This document shows, in pieces, positions 50,311 to 59,647 of a stretch of DNA of 64,000 nucleotides. A program made the translations under genes and the position numbers. The stretch is from assembly GCF_018417475.1 (NCBI RefSeq), contig NZ_CP054856.1, positions 1,953,001-2,017,000 of the forward strand, read 5' to 3'. The DNA comes from Novosphingobium decolorationis (GTDB taxonomy: Bacteria > Pseudomonadota > Alphaproteobacteria > Sphingomonadales > Sphingomonadaceae). The stretch's first letter is position 1. Each line of letters opens with the position of its first letter. The notes under the pieces are model-generated. The model was given only the letters and a program-made list of their open reading frames with translations. It was not told where the DNA came from and did no database searches.

Positions 50311-50762
50311 GCCTCCCCCTTCCGATGCAGCAGCGCGGATCGCAGGCATCTGCACACGATCTCGTCGCGCTGGTTGAGCAGCCTGTGCTCGAACGTGACG
50401 ATGCCGGCTGAGGGACGCGAGCGGCTATCCGTCAGCTGCGCGACGTCGGTTTCCGCGCGCAGCGTGTCGCCGATGAACACCGGGGCCGGCATGGCCAGCT
50501 TGTCGTAGCCCAGATTGGCGACAAGCGTGCCGAGCGTCGTGTCACCGACGGACAGGCCGATCATCAGCGCAAAGGTGAAGGTGCCGTTGACGAGGATCCG
50601 GCCAAATTCACTGGCCTCAGCTGCCTCCCGATCAAGATGGAGCGGCTGCGGATTATGGGTCATGCACGAGAACAGCAGATTGTCGGTCTCGGTCACCGTC
50701 CGGCGGATGTCATGCGTGACGCTGTCGCCAACCTGCCATTCGTCATAATAGCGACCAGTCAT
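50307..50762 (-). CDS. MaoC-family hydratase, probable 3-methylglutaconyl-CoA hydratase
   Basis: 151-residue hot-dog-fold hydratase. The catalytic Asp/His segment is FSCMTHNPQPLHLDREAAEA, followed by the hydratase-2 motif FGRILVNGTFTFALMIGLSV and GDTLRAETDVAQL. It overlaps the mccA stop (TGATG) and the lyase start (ATGA). Because the operon otherwise covers leucine breakdown without a crotonase-type LiuC, it most likely hydrates 3-methylglutaconyl-CoA. Activity on mesaconyl-CoA-like substrates cannot be excluded. Confidence 0.85.
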   Translation of the reverse strand: MTGRYYDEWQVGDSVTHDIRRTVTETDNLLFSCMTHNPQPLHLDREAAEASEFGRILVNGTFTFALMIGLSVGDTTLGTLVANLGYDKLAMPAPVFIGDTLRAETDVAQLTDSRSRPSAGIVTFEHRLLNQRDEIVCRCLRSALLHRKGEA

Positions 50763-52636
50763 CAGGCCTCTCCCTCGACGCGGACCAGCAGCGTGCCTTC
50801 CGAAACCTGCGCGCCCTCGCTGGCCTTGAACTCGGCAACGATCCCGTCGAAGGGCGCGAGTAACGCCTGCTCCATCTTCATCGCCTCGATGACGACCAAG
50901 CGCTGCCCCTTTGTGACGGCATCACCCTGCCTCACCGCGACCGCGATCACGCGGCCCGGCATGGGCGATAGGATCGCTCCGTCGCCTCCTGCCGCGCCGG
51001 TCGTCCCTGGCTCGGCACGCCACGGCTCGAAAGCCCAGGCTTCGCCGTCGACGAATATCAGGCCGTCCTCCACCCGAGCAGTCGAAGGGTTCTTGGACAG
51101 ACTGACCAGATAAGGCTTGCCGGCAACGGCGACCTCGATCTCCTGCGAAGCGTGCCGGTTGGCGCGGAAACCCTGCAGTGCCGTCCACGGATCGTCGCCA
51201 TCGCTCGTGAGCAAGGCGCGCGCCGCCGCATCCAGCACGGATGCTCCCGGTTCGGCAGACGGGATCAGCGTTTCAGCGTGACGTTCGATGAAGCCGGTAT
51301 CGATATGCGCGGCGAGAAAATCGGGATGGCTTGCCGCGCGCGCCAGAAAGGCTGCGTTGGTGCGGACAGGCCAGACCTCGACCTGGCGGACCCCTTGCGC
51401 AAGTTGCTGTGCGGCCTGTTCGCGTGAAGGCGCATGAGCGATGATCTTGGCGATCATGGGATCATAATAGGGCGTGACCTCGCCGCCCTGCTTGACACCG
51501 CTGTCGATGCGCAGATCGGAGGGAAAGCGCAGATGATCGAGCGGGCCGGTAGACGGCAAAAAGCCGGTGGTCGGATTCTCGGCATAGAGGCGGGCCTCCA
51601 TCGCCCAGCCGTCGATCGTGAGATCCTCTTGCCGCTTCGGCAGCGGCTCGCCCGATGCAACGCGCAGCTGCCATTCCACCAGATCCTGACCCGTGATGCT
51701 CTCTGTCACGGGATGCTCGACCTGAAGCCTGGTATTCATTTCCATGAACCAGATCCGGTCGGCGCGCAGGCCCTCGGAGCCATCGGCGATGAACTCTATC
51801 GTGCCCGCGCCGACATAGTCGACCGCCTTGACTGCCCGCACCGCCGCCTCGCAGATCGCGTCGCGCGTCGCGGCGTCCATTCCAGGTGCAGGCGCCTCTT
51901 CGATCACCTTCTGGTGGCGGCGCTGAAGCGAGCAGTCGCGCTCGAACAGATGGACGACATGGCCATGGGTGTCGCCGAATACCTGCACCTCGATATGGCG
52001 GGGCGAGAGGATATATTTCTCGATGAGAACGCGGTCGTCGCCAAACGATGCCGCCGCCTCACGCTTGCAACTGGCGAGCGCCTCGGCGAAATCCGGCGCC
52101 GCCTCGACCCGCCGCATCCCCTTGCCACCGCCACCCGCGACCGCCTTGATAAGGACGGGATAGCCGATCGCATCGGCTTCGCGCTGCAGATGATCGGGCG
52201 ACTGATCGGCGCCGAGATAGCCGGGCGTCACCGGCACGCCTGCGGCGATCATGCGCTCCTTGGCGGCATCCTTGAGACCCATGGCGCGGATGGCCGCCGG
52301 CGGCGCGCCCACCCAGACCAGCCCGGCCGCGATCACTGCCTCGGCGAACTCGGCATTTTCGCTCAAGAAACCATAACCCGGATGGATGGCCTGCGCGCCC
52401 GTGGCACGCGCGGCCTCGAGGAGAAGATCCTGGCGCAAATAGCTGTCCCTCGCCGGCGCCGGTCCGATGCACACCGCCTCATCGGCCTCACGCACGAAGG
52501 GCATTGCCGCATCGACGTCGGCATGCACCGCGATGGTGCGAATGCCGAGCCTGCGGGCCGTGCGGATGATGCGCCGGGCGATTTCGCCGCGATTGGCAAT
52601 GAGGAGGCTCTCTATCATGGACGTCCGGCCTTTCAT
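50762..52636 (-). CDS. mccA: Methylcrotonoyl-CoA carboxylase alpha (biotin carboxylase/BCCP) subunit
   Basis: 624 residues. The biotin carboxylase domain covers about 6-455 ([35 protein letters not shown], the ATP loop [32 protein letters not shown]). A linker of about 100 residues follows, then the biotinyl domain with [19 protein letters not shown] near residue 590. The ATG at 52636 overlaps the bioB stop and has AGGAGG seven bases upstream. With MccB it carboxylates 3-methylcrotonyl-CoA. A propionyl- or geranyl-CoA enzyme is less likely because isovaleryl-CoA dehydrogenase is in the operon. Confidence 0.92.
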   Translation of the reverse strand: MKGRTSMIESLLIANRGEIARRIIRTARRLGIRTIAVHADVDAAMPFVREADEAVCIGPAPARDSYLRQDLLLEAARATGAQAIHPGYGFLSENAEFAEAVIAAGLVWVGAPPAAIRAMGLKDAAKERMIAAGVPVTPGYLGADQSPDHLQREADAIGYPVLIKAVAGGGGKGMRRVEAAPDFAEALASCKREAAASFGDDRVLIEKYILSPRHIEVQVFGDTHGHVVHLFERDCSLQRRHQKVIEEAPAPGMDAATRDAICEAAVRAVKAVDYVGAGTIEFIADGSEGLRADRIWFMEMNTRLQVEHPVTESITGQDLVEWQLRVASGEPLPKRQEDLTIDGWAMEARLYAENPTTGFLPSTGPLDHLRFPSDLRIDSGVKQGGEVTPYYDPMIAKIIAHAPSREQAAQQLAQGVRQVEVWPVRTNAAFLARAASHPDFLAAHIDTGFIERHAETLIPSAEPGASVLDAAARALLTSDGDDPWTALQGFRANRHASQEIEVAVAGKPYLVSLSKNPSTARVEDGLIFVDGEAWAFEPWRAEPGTTGAAGGDGAILSPMPGRVIAVAVRQGDAVTKGQRLVVIEAMKMEQALLAPFDGIVAEFKASEGAQVSEGTLLVRVEGEA

Positions 52637-53625
52637 GCGGCCGCCTCCTGGCCGCCATCTTGTGTGTCGAGGGCGAAGAGCCCGAGCTTTGCGAAAAGGG
52701 CCGCGTCGCTGTTCGCGCCGGCATTGCCGGCTGTCAGCAATCGGTCGCCCGTGAAGATGGAATTGGCGCCCGCCATGAAGCACAGCGCCTGCATCGTCTC
52801 GGACATGCTTTCCCGGCCCGCCGACAGGCGCACCACCGACCTCGGCATCAGGATCCGGGCAACCGCGACGGTACGGACGAACTCGATATCGTCGATCCGG
52901 GCCGACGGCACATCGCGTAGCATGTCGCCCAGCGGCGTTCCCGGCACCGGTACGAGGGCGTTGAGGGGAACGCTTTCCGGCGGTTCGGGCAGGTTGGCGA
53001 GCGCGTGGAGGAAGCTCACCCGATCCTCGCGGCTTTCACCCATGCCGAGGATGCCGCCACAACAGACTGCCATGCCGGCGGCCCGCACCCGCGAAAGCGT
53101 GTCGAGCCGATCCTCGAAGCGGCGCGTCGAGACGATCGCCCCATAATGTTCGGGCGAGGTGTCGATATTGTGGTTATAATAATCGAGCCCCGCGCCTGCG
53201 AGGCGCTCTGCCTGATCGTCTTCCAGCATGCCGAGCGTCATGCAGGTCTCAAGACCCAGTGCCTTCACCCGCGCAATCATGTCGAGCAGCGCCGGCATGT
53301 CGCGCGCCTTTGGGCTGCGCCAGGCCGCCCCCATGCAGAAGCGCGATGATCCCGCGGCTTTCGCGACGGCGGCGGCGGTGACGACGTTGTCGACATCGAC
53401 GAGCTTGCCAGCCTTGAGCCCGGTCTTGTGGTGGGCCGATTGCGAGCAATAGCCACAGTCCTCGGCGCAGCCGCCTGTCTTGATGGAGAGAAGCGTCGAA
53501 AGCTGGATGGCATTAGCGTCATGGTGCCAACGGTGGATCGCCTGGGCCTCGCCCAGGAGATCGAGCAATGGTCGCTTGAAAAGGGCCGCGATCGCTGGCC
53601 GGGTGATGGGTGTCCGCATCGCCAT
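52633..53625 (-). CDS. bioB: Biotin synthase BioB
   Basis: 330-residue radical-SAM enzyme that inserts sulfur into dethiobiotin. The radical-SAM cluster is [13 protein letters not shown] (about residue 52-64). The [2Fe-2S] ligands include the Cys of [17 protein letters not shown] and [12 protein letters not shown], and the Arg ligand is in VVRLSAGR. The ATG at 53625 shares one base with the mccB stop (TGATG). It lies between the two carboxylase subunit genes, an uncommon place for a biotin gene, and presumably raises biotin supply when the carboxylase is expressed. Confidence 0.95.
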   Translation of the reverse strand: MAMRTPITRPAIAALFKRPLLDLLGEAQAIHRWHHDANAIQLSTLLSIKTGGCAEDCGYCSQSAHHKTGLKAGKLVDVDNVVTAAAVAKAAGSSRFCMGAAWRSPKARDMPALLDMIARVKALGLETCMTLGMLEDDQAERLAGAGLDYYNHNIDTSPEHYGAIVSTRRFEDRLDTLSRVRAAGMAVCCGGILGMGESREDRVSFLHALANLPEPPESVPLNALVPVPGTPLGDMLRDVPSARIDDIEFVRTVAVARILMPRSVVRLSAGRESMSETMQALCFMAGANSIFTGDRLLTAGNAGANSDAALFAKLGLFALDTQDGGQEAAA

Positions 53626-55226
53626 CACATCCGGAAGATGCCGAACTGCGCCCGATCCGGGATCGGCGCGTTCAGCGTGGCGGCGAAAGCGAGGCCGAGC
53701 ACGTCGCGGGTCTGGACCAGATCGATCACGCCATCGTCCCATAGCCGCGCCGTCGCATGATAGGGATTGCCCTCCTCCTCATATTTCTGGCGGATCGGCG
53801 CCTTGAACGCCTCGGCTTCCTCATGCGTCCACCTGTCAGCATCCCTGTGGACGGTGGCGAGCACCGAGGCCGCCTGCTCGCCGCCCATCACCGAGATCCG
53901 CGCATTGGGCCAGGTGAACAGGAAGCGAGGCTGGTATGCGCGCCCGCACATGCCGTAATTGCCTGCGCCGAAGCTCCCGCCAATGAGCACGGTGATCTTG
54001 GGGACGCTCGCGGTCGCGACCGCCGTCACCAGCTTGGCGCCGTTCTTGGCGATTCCTTCCGCTTCATATTTGCCACCGACCATGAAACCGGAGATGTTCT
54101 GGAGGAACAGGAGCGGCACGCGGCGCTGGCAAGCCAGTTCGATGAAATGCGCGCCCTTGAGCGCGCTTTCAGAGAACAGCACGCCGTTATTGGCGAGGAT
54201 CGCCACCGGCATGCCCCAGATGCGCGCGAAACCGCAGACCAGAGTGGTGCCGTAGAGCGACTTGAACTCATGGAGTTCCGATCCGTCGACGATGCGCGCA
54301 ATGACCTCGCGCACATCATAGGGCGCGCGCACGTCCTGCGGCACGATGCCATAGAGGTCTTCTGGCGCATGGAGAGGCGGGCGCGGCGCCTGCAGGTCGA
54401 TGTCGAGCGCCTTGGGCCGATTGAGGGTCGCGACGATGTCGCGCACGATCGTGAGCGCGTGCGCGTCACTCTCTGCGACATGATCGACGACCCCGGATTT
54501 GCGCCCATGGGTTTCGGCGCCGCCCAGATCCTCGGCCGAGATGATCTCGCCGGTCGCGGCCTTCACCAGCGGCGGACCGGCGAGGAAGATCGTGCCCTGG
54601 TTTCGCACGATGATCGTCTCGTCCGACATGGCGGGCACATAGGCGCCGCCCGCCGTGCAGCTGCCCATCACGCAGGCGATCTGGGGGATGCCCTGTGCCG
54701 ACATCTGGGCCTGATTATAGAAGATGCGCCCGAAATGATCGCGGTCGGGGAAGACGTCCGCCTGATGCGGCAGGTTCGCGCCGCCCGAGTCCACGAGGTA
54801 GAGGCACGGCAGCCGGTTCTCGCGGGCGATCTCCTGCGCCCGCAGATGCTTCTTCACCGTCATCGGGAAATAGGCGCCGCCCTTCACCGTCGAATCATTG
54901 GCAAGGATCATGCACTCGCGACCCGAAACCCGGCCGACACCGCCGATCACCCCAGCGCCAGGCGCCGCGCCCTCATACATATCGCCGGCAGCGAGCTGCC
55001 CGATTTCAAGGAAAGGCGCGCCGGGATCGAGCAACCGCTCCACCCGGTCGCGCGGCAGCAGCTTGCCCCGGGCCACATGCCGTTCGCGCGCCGCATCCGA
55101 TCCGCCCCGCGCGGCGGCCGCGACCTTCGTGCGCAGATCCTCGGCGAGAGCACGGTTATGCCCGACATTGTCGCGAAATATGTCGCTTTCGCGCGAGATC
55201 GCCGTTTGGATGACAGGTCCGCTCAT
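53625..55226 (-). CDS. mccB: Methylcrotonoyl-CoA carboxylase beta (carboxyltransferase) subunit
   Basis: 533-residue carboxyltransferase with the two crotonase-like halves. The first has [40 protein letters not shown] and [19 protein letters not shown]. The second has [20 protein letters not shown] and [20 protein letters not shown], then [19 protein letters not shown]. These are characteristic of 3-methylcrotonyl-CoA carboxylase (LiuB/MCCB). It overlaps the isovaleryl-CoA dehydrogenase stop by four bases. Confidence 0.95.
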   Translation of the reverse strand: MSGPVIQTAISRESDIFRDNVGHNRALAEDLRTKVAAAARGGSDAARERHVARGKLLPRDRVERLLDPGAPFLEIGQLAAGDMYEGAAPGAGVIGGVGRVSGRECMILANDSTVKGGAYFPMTVKKHLRAQEIARENRLPCLYLVDSGGANLPHQADVFPDRDHFGRIFYNQAQMSAQGIPQIACVMGSCTAGGAYVPAMSDETIIVRNQGTIFLAGPPLVKAATGEIISAEDLGGAETHGRKSGVVDHVAESDAHALTIVRDIVATLNRPKALDIDLQAPRPPLHAPEDLYGIVPQDVRAPYDVREVIARIVDGSELHEFKSLYGTTLVCGFARIWGMPVAILANNGVLFSESALKGAHFIELACQRRVPLLFLQNISGFMVGGKYEAEGIAKNGAKLVTAVATASVPKITVLIGGSFGAGNYGMCGRAYQPRFLFTWPNARISVMGGEQAASVLATVHRDADRWTHEEAEAFKAPIRQKYEEEGNPYHATARLWDDGVIDLVQTRDVLGLAFAATLNAPIPDRAQFGIFRM

Positions 55227-56428
55227 TGCGCCACGCCGATCAGTTCGCGACCGATCAGCATACGGCGGATTTCATTGGTGCCTGCGCCGATATCCAGAAG
55301 CTTGGCATCGCGCATATAGCGTTCGACAGGCCAATCCTTCGTATAACCGGCGCCGCCTAACGCCTGCACCGCCTCCAGGGCGACGCGCACGGCATTTTCG
55401 CTTGCCAGAAGGATTGCGCCGGCCGCATCGAAGCGGGTGGTCCTGCCCGCGTCACAATTGCGTGCCACGGCGTAGACATAGGCGCGCGCTGAATTGAGCG
55501 CGACATACATATCGGCGACCTTCGCCTGCATCAGTTGAAAGGAGCCGATCGGCTGGCCAAACTGCTTGCGGTCCCGGACATAAGGGATGACCGTATCGAG
55601 GCAGGCTTGCATGATGCCCAGCTGGATGCCCGCCAGAACCGCACGCTCATAGTCGAGGCCGCTCATCAACACTTTCGCGCCGCCATTGAGCGGTCCCATG
55701 ACATTTTCGCGCGGGACTTCGCAGCCGTCGAACACCAGCTCTGCCGTCGGCGAGCCGCGCATTCCCGTCTTGTCGATCTTCTGCCCGATCGAAAAGCCCG
55801 CCATGCCCTTCTCGATAAGGAAAGCGGTGATCCCCTTGCTGCCTTCGCCGGTCCTAGCATAGACGACTAACGTGTCGGCATAGGTGGCATTGGTTATCCA
55901 GAATTTCGTGCCATCAAGAACGAAGCCGACACTCGTCTCTCGCGCCTTCAACTTCATCGACACGACGTCGGAGCCGGCTCCCGCCTCGGACATGGCCAGC
56001 GATCCCACATGGTCGCCGGAAATCAACCGCGGCAGATATTTCGCCTTCTGATCCTCATTGCCCCAGCGGCGGATCTGGTTGACGCAAAGGTTGGAATGGG
56101 CGCCATAACTAAGGCCGATCGAGGCGGAGGCCCGGCTGATCTCCTCGCAGGCAAGAACATGCTCAAGATAACCGAATCCGAGACCACCCCATTCTTCTTC
56201 CACAGTGATGCCGTGCAGGCCCAGATCTCCCATCGCGGTCCACAATTCGTCGCGCGGGAACCAGTCCTCGGCATCGATCTTCACTGCCAGCGGAGCAATG
56301 CGTTCGGTCGCGAAGCGTCTTGTCGTCTCGCGAACCATATCGGCGTTGTCGCCGAGTCCGAAGTCAAAATCAGCAGCCAAATGCCCACTCCATTGTGCCG
56401 GGTCTACCCCAGGCATAGCATCGGGCAT
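55223..56428 (-). CDS. ivd: Isovaleryl-CoA dehydrogenase
   Basis: 401-residue FAD acyl-CoA dehydrogenase that oxidises isovaleryl-CoA to 3-methylcrotonyl-CoA. Visible are [40 protein letters not shown] (segment typical of IVD), [58 protein letters not shown] and the C-terminal [20 protein letters not shown]. In IVD the catalytic Glu is placed earlier than in most relatives; the region is [11 protein letters not shown] here. First gene of the operon. The start may be 56428 or 56416. Confidence 0.94.
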   Translation of the reverse strand: MPDAMPGVDPAQWSGHLAADFDFGLGDNADMVRETTRRFATERIAPLAVKIDAEDWFPRDELWTAMGDLGLHGITVEEEWGGLGFGYLEHVLACEEISRASASIGLSYGAHSNLCVNQIRRWGNEDQKAKYLPRLISGDHVGSLAMSEAGAGSDVVSMKLKARETSVGFVLDGTKFWITNATYADTLVVYARTGEGSKGITAFLIEKGMAGFSIGQKIDKTGMRGSPTAELVFDGCEVPRENVMGPLNGGAKVLMSGLDYERAVLAGIQLGIMQACLDTVIPYVRDRKQFGQPIGSFQLMQAKVADMYVALNSARAYVYAVARNCDAGRTTRFDAAGAILLASENAVRVALEAVQALGGAGYTKDWPVERYMRDAKLLDIGAGTNEIRRMLIGRELIGVAQ

Positions 56429-56467
56429 TCCCCTAGAAAAATTGACCGGACCGCAAGCATTTGATAG

Positions 56468-57349
56468 ATGTCATCTATGATAGAGCGCTACCTCATCCAT
56501 TATTTTCTGGCAGTAATGGATCAGGGAAATTTCTCGCGTGCAGCACAGCAGTGCCGCATTTCCCAGCCCACCCTGTCAGTCGGGATAGCCAAGCTCGAGA
56601 GCCTCGTCGGGCATATGCTTTTCCAGCGTACGAACAGGCGGGTCGAACTGACCACTCATGGCGCGACTTTCGCTCTCCACGCACGCCGCATCGAAGCCGA
56701 GTTTGCCAAGGCGACATTGGCAATGGCCGTGGATCAAAAGCGAACACTTATACGGCTCGGTCTCGTTTCGACCCTGCCCGCGCTGTGGATCGAAAGCGCG
56801 ACGCGTGAAGCGAGCATTGCTGAAGGCGAAAAGCTGGAGATCGTCGAAGGACGAATGAGCGAACTCGCGCCACGCCTGGAGCGAGGGCGATTAGACGTGG
56901 TCATCGGCATCGTGAACGGGGACGTCGATGATGAACGGCTTCTCTTTGAGGAGCCCTACAGTCTCGCGCTCTCGGACAACCATCCTCTCGCGACGCGTAG
57001 CAGCGTCGATCCTCAGGAAATCGCAGATGCTGACATGATCGTTCGTCGAAGCTGCGAAGCCCTGTCCGATGTCAGTCGGTTTTTCACGCAGCGCGGCGTC
57101 AGACCTTCTTTTTCCGCCCGCACATTCAATGACGACCGTGCGGTCGTCTTTGTACGGGCGGGTCTTGGCATGACGGTAATGCCACGCTGCTTCCGGCAGC
57201 CAGGTATCGCAATGCCGGAACTTTCAGGCTTTCATATGCGCCGGAAGATCGGAATGCTGATCGATCCTGTGACGGCCGGCAGGGTAAAAGACAGTCAAAG
57301 CCTCAAATTCTTCGCCGAGACTCTTCGTTCCGCGGCCACGACTGGGTAA
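56468..57349 (+). CDS. LysR-type regulator divergent from the leucine operon
   Basis: 293 residues. The N-terminal HTH (about 4-62) contains FLAVMDQGNFSRAAQQCRIS, QPTLSVGIAKLE and HMLFQRTNRRVELT. The effector-binding domain starts near 92 (RLGLVSTLPALWIES) and ends at residue 270. It is transcribed away from ivd, with only 39 bp between the start codons, the classic arrangement for a LysR regulator and its target. The start is either the ATG at 56468 or that at 56477; neither has a good ribosome site. Confidence 0.88.
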   Translation: MSSMIERYLIHYFLAVMDQGNFSRAAQQCRISQPTLSVGIAKLESLVGHMLFQRTNRRVELTTHGATFALHARRIEAEFAKATLAMAVDQKRTLIRLGLVSTLPALWIESATREASIAEGEKLEIVEGRMSELAPRLERGRLDVVIGIVNGDVDDERLLFEEPYSLALSDNHPLATRSSVDPQEIADADMIVRRSCEALSDVSRFFTQRGVRPSFSARTFNDDRAVVFVRAGLGMTVMPRCFRQPGIAMPELSGFHMRRKIGMLIDPVTAGRVKDSQSLKFFAETLRSAATTG

Positions 57350-57357
57350 TCCTACAA

Positions 57358-59370
57358 TCAGCCCTTGAAACTGACGCCGATCCACAGCGTGCGCGGCGTG
57401 CCCAGGTCCATCGATCCGCCGGTGTTGCGCGTCACCACCTTCTCGTCGAACAGATTTTCGCCCCGCGCCGTCAGCGCGACGCCATGGCCCAGCGGCAAGC
57501 GCGCGAGCGCATCCACGGTCAGCGCCCTGGGCAGTGTGTCGATCTGAAGATCATCCTCATATTGGCTCGACACATAATGGACCGACGCGGAGAGCGTCGG
57601 CCCCTGCGCCGGCGTCCAGGCCAGCGTCGCGCTGGCGCTGTTGCGCGGCGTCTGCGCGGGCGCGAAGCCGTCGAACGCCTTGCCTGGCGCATCGACCTCG
57701 CTGTGGCTGTAGGCATAGGAGGCCGACAGGCCGAAATCGCCCAGACGCGCGCTGGCCGTAAGTTCGATCCCCTTGGCGACGATGCGGTTAACATTCTGGC
57801 GCTGGCGGGTGTTGGTGCCGATGGTGACATTGGCGATCGCATCGTCCAGCCGGTTGTAGAAGGCGGTCGCGCCCAGGGTCACGCCGGGCAGCGGGGTCAG
57901 GTCGAAGCCCGCCTCCACGCCCTTCAGGCGCTCGGGCTTCAGCGCCGCGTTCGCCTGCGTCGTGATCGGGAAGACCACGAATGGCCGGTACAGCTCGTTC
58001 AGCGTCGGCAGGCGAAAGCCGGTATAGCCCGCCCCGCGCAGCGCGAGCGCGCCGCTCAGGCGCAGGATCGCGCCCGCCCGCCCCGAAAACTGCCAGTCGG
58101 ACCGGTTGGCGTAATCGGTCGCTGTCACTGCACCGGTGCTGGCGTTGGCCTGATGATAGAAGCCGTCGCTGATCGTCCAGTGATCCGCCCGCACGCCGCC
58201 GGTCAACACCAGGCCTTCTAGCGTCCAGTCGTCCTCGGCGAACAGGCCGGTCGTCACCTGCTGCCCACCGGCATGGCGGCGGAAGGTGACGGGATTGCTG
58301 GCGATATTGGCGTCATAGGCGTCCTCATACATGTCGCCCAGCGCGAAGCGCGTATCCGCGCCCAGCCGCAGTACATGATCCGACCCGACCGGCGGGCGGA
58401 TCTCGATCTTGCCGCCAAGCCCCATGGACGGCGTGTTGCGCTGGTCGAGCGACTTGCGGAAGGTGGAGGCGGAGATCACGATATTGGAAAAGTTGCGCGC
58501 CTGGATATAGGCGAGCGCATCAACCTGCCAATCGCCGCGCGAGATGAAGCGAACACTGGCGTCCTGCCCTTCGTTCGCGGAGTCCGCGCCCTTGAACCGC
58601 AGCGTCCTGTCGTCCTGAAAGATCGTGGCGCGGAACTGCAATTCGGACGTCACGGAGAGCGGCGCGACCGCGCGTAAATTGGTGGACCAGCTATCATAGG
58701 CGGCGGGCACGGTCGCCGCGACGCGCTGCGACTTTGGCGTGGTCTGGAAGCCGTTCCCCCGGTCCCAGCGCCCCGACAGCGAAACATAGCCGCCGCCTAG
58801 GTCCGGCGTGACGCTGGCCGACATCTCGGCGGCGTCATGGCTGCCATAGAAGGCGCTGGCAGCGAAATCCGGCAACTGGTCGCGCGTGGCGCTGGCCAGC
58901 TCGATCGTGCCGGCGACAGCGCCCGCGCCGAACGCACCCGACCCGCCGCCGCGCGTCACCCGCACAACGGACAGACGGTCCGGAACCAGCGCGGAGAAAG
59001 GAATATAGCCAAAGAAGGGATCGGCCACGGGCACGCCGTCCAGCAACACCAGCGTCCGGCTGGATGCATTGCCACCCAGCGCCCGCAGGGTCGCGCCCTG
59101 GTTGGACGGGTTCGACGCCCGGCTGTCCGACCGACGAAACTGCTGGGAGCCGGCGACGTTGGCCAGCACATTCTCCAGCCGGCCCGACGCATTGTCGAGC
59201 AGCCGTTGCCGGTCGATCGCCACCGATCCATAGGCGGGCGTACCGGGTGGCAGGCCCAGCCCCTGTCCCGTTACGATGATCGAAGGTGCATCGGCGCCTG
59301 CATCATCGGGGGGCTGCGCCAGCACTCCGGATGGCACCAGCAGAAGTATCAGCAGCAGATAGTCTTTCAT
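57358..59370 (-). CDS. TonB-dependent receptor, probably iron-regulated
   Basis: 670 residues. Signal peptide MKDYLLLILLLVPSGVLA (1-18). A TonB-box-like region is at SIIVTGQGLGL, followed by a plug with QGATLRALGGNASSRTLVLL, DGVPVADPFFGYIPF and VTRGGGSGAFGAGAVAGTIE, then a barrel ending in LGTPRTLWIGVSFKG. Small size and plug type resemble receptors for siderophores, haem or corrinoids. The ATG at 59370 is chosen because the signal peptide begins there. A Fur-like palindrome lies 190 bases upstream. It is convergent with the LysR gene, with 8 bp between the stops. Confidence 0.92.
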   Translation of the reverse strand: MKDYLLLILLLVPSGVLAQPPDDAGADAPSIIVTGQGLGLPPGTPAYGSVAIDRQRLLDNASGRLENVLANVAGSQQFRRSDSRASNPSNQGATLRALGGNASSRTLVLLDGVPVADPFFGYIPFSALVPDRLSVVRVTRGGGSGAFGAGAVAGTIELASATRDQLPDFAASAFYGSHDAAEMSASVTPDLGGGYVSLSGRWDRGNGFQTTPKSQRVAATVPAAYDSWSTNLRAVAPLSVTSELQFRATIFQDDRTLRFKGADSANEGQDASVRFISRGDWQVDALAYIQARNFSNIVISASTFRKSLDQRNTPSMGLGGKIEIRPPVGSDHVLRLGADTRFALGDMYEDAYDANIASNPVTFRRHAGGQQVTTGLFAEDDWTLEGLVLTGGVRADHWTISDGFYHQANASTGAVTATDYANRSDWQFSGRAGAILRLSGALALRGAGYTGFRLPTLNELYRPFVVFPITTQANAALKPERLKGVEAGFDLTPLPGVTLGATAFYNRLDDAIANVTIGTNTRQRQNVNRIVAKGIELTASARLGDFGLSASYAYSHSEVDAPGKAFDGFAPAQTPRNSASATLAWTPAQGPTLSASVHYVSSQYEDDLQIDTLPRALTVDALARLPLGHGVALTARGENLFDEKVVTRNTGGSMDLGTPRTLWIGVSFKG

Positions 59371-59560
59371 GATGCGTCCACGCCCTCTGGAGTTTGGAGC
59401 TTTCGTTGATTGGGCCATCGCGCGTCGCACGCATGTGCCGACGCCGCGGAAACCCGGGCTTAACAGAGCTGAGTTAGATCACAGCATGCGCCGGCATGAG
59501 ATGAGCAGGATATCACTCAACATTGCCCGAGCAAGTCGCAGATGCAGATCAAATCTACGT

Positions 59561-59573
59561 AATGATTCTCATT
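59561..59573 (-). promoter_or_regulatory. Fur-box-like palindrome upstream of the TonB receptor
   Basis: AATGATTCTCATT is a symmetric AT-rich site (AATGA and TCATT arms) like the core of a Fur box (TGATAATnATTATCA pattern), embedded in TACGTAATGATTCTCATTTA. It lies in the 277-base gap between the receptor and the sigma-54 regulator gene. Binding by Fur would make the receptor iron-responsive. Confidence 0.5.
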
Positions 59574-59647
59574 TATCTGTTTCGCGCAAATAACCGAAAA
59601 ACCTTGCGGTAAGGCTAATGCGCAACCAACTAACACGTCATGGAGAG

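Noticed and set aside
49468..50762. Itaconate degradation module (itaconyl-CoA hydratase and citramalyl-CoA lyase)
   Set aside because: The MaoC and CitE-like genes would fit, but the operon begins with isovaleryl-CoA dehydrogenase and methylcrotonoyl-CoA carboxylase and ends with a two-subunit 3-oxoacid CoA-transferase, which makes leucine breakdown the better reading. It is kept as an alternative for the lyase only.
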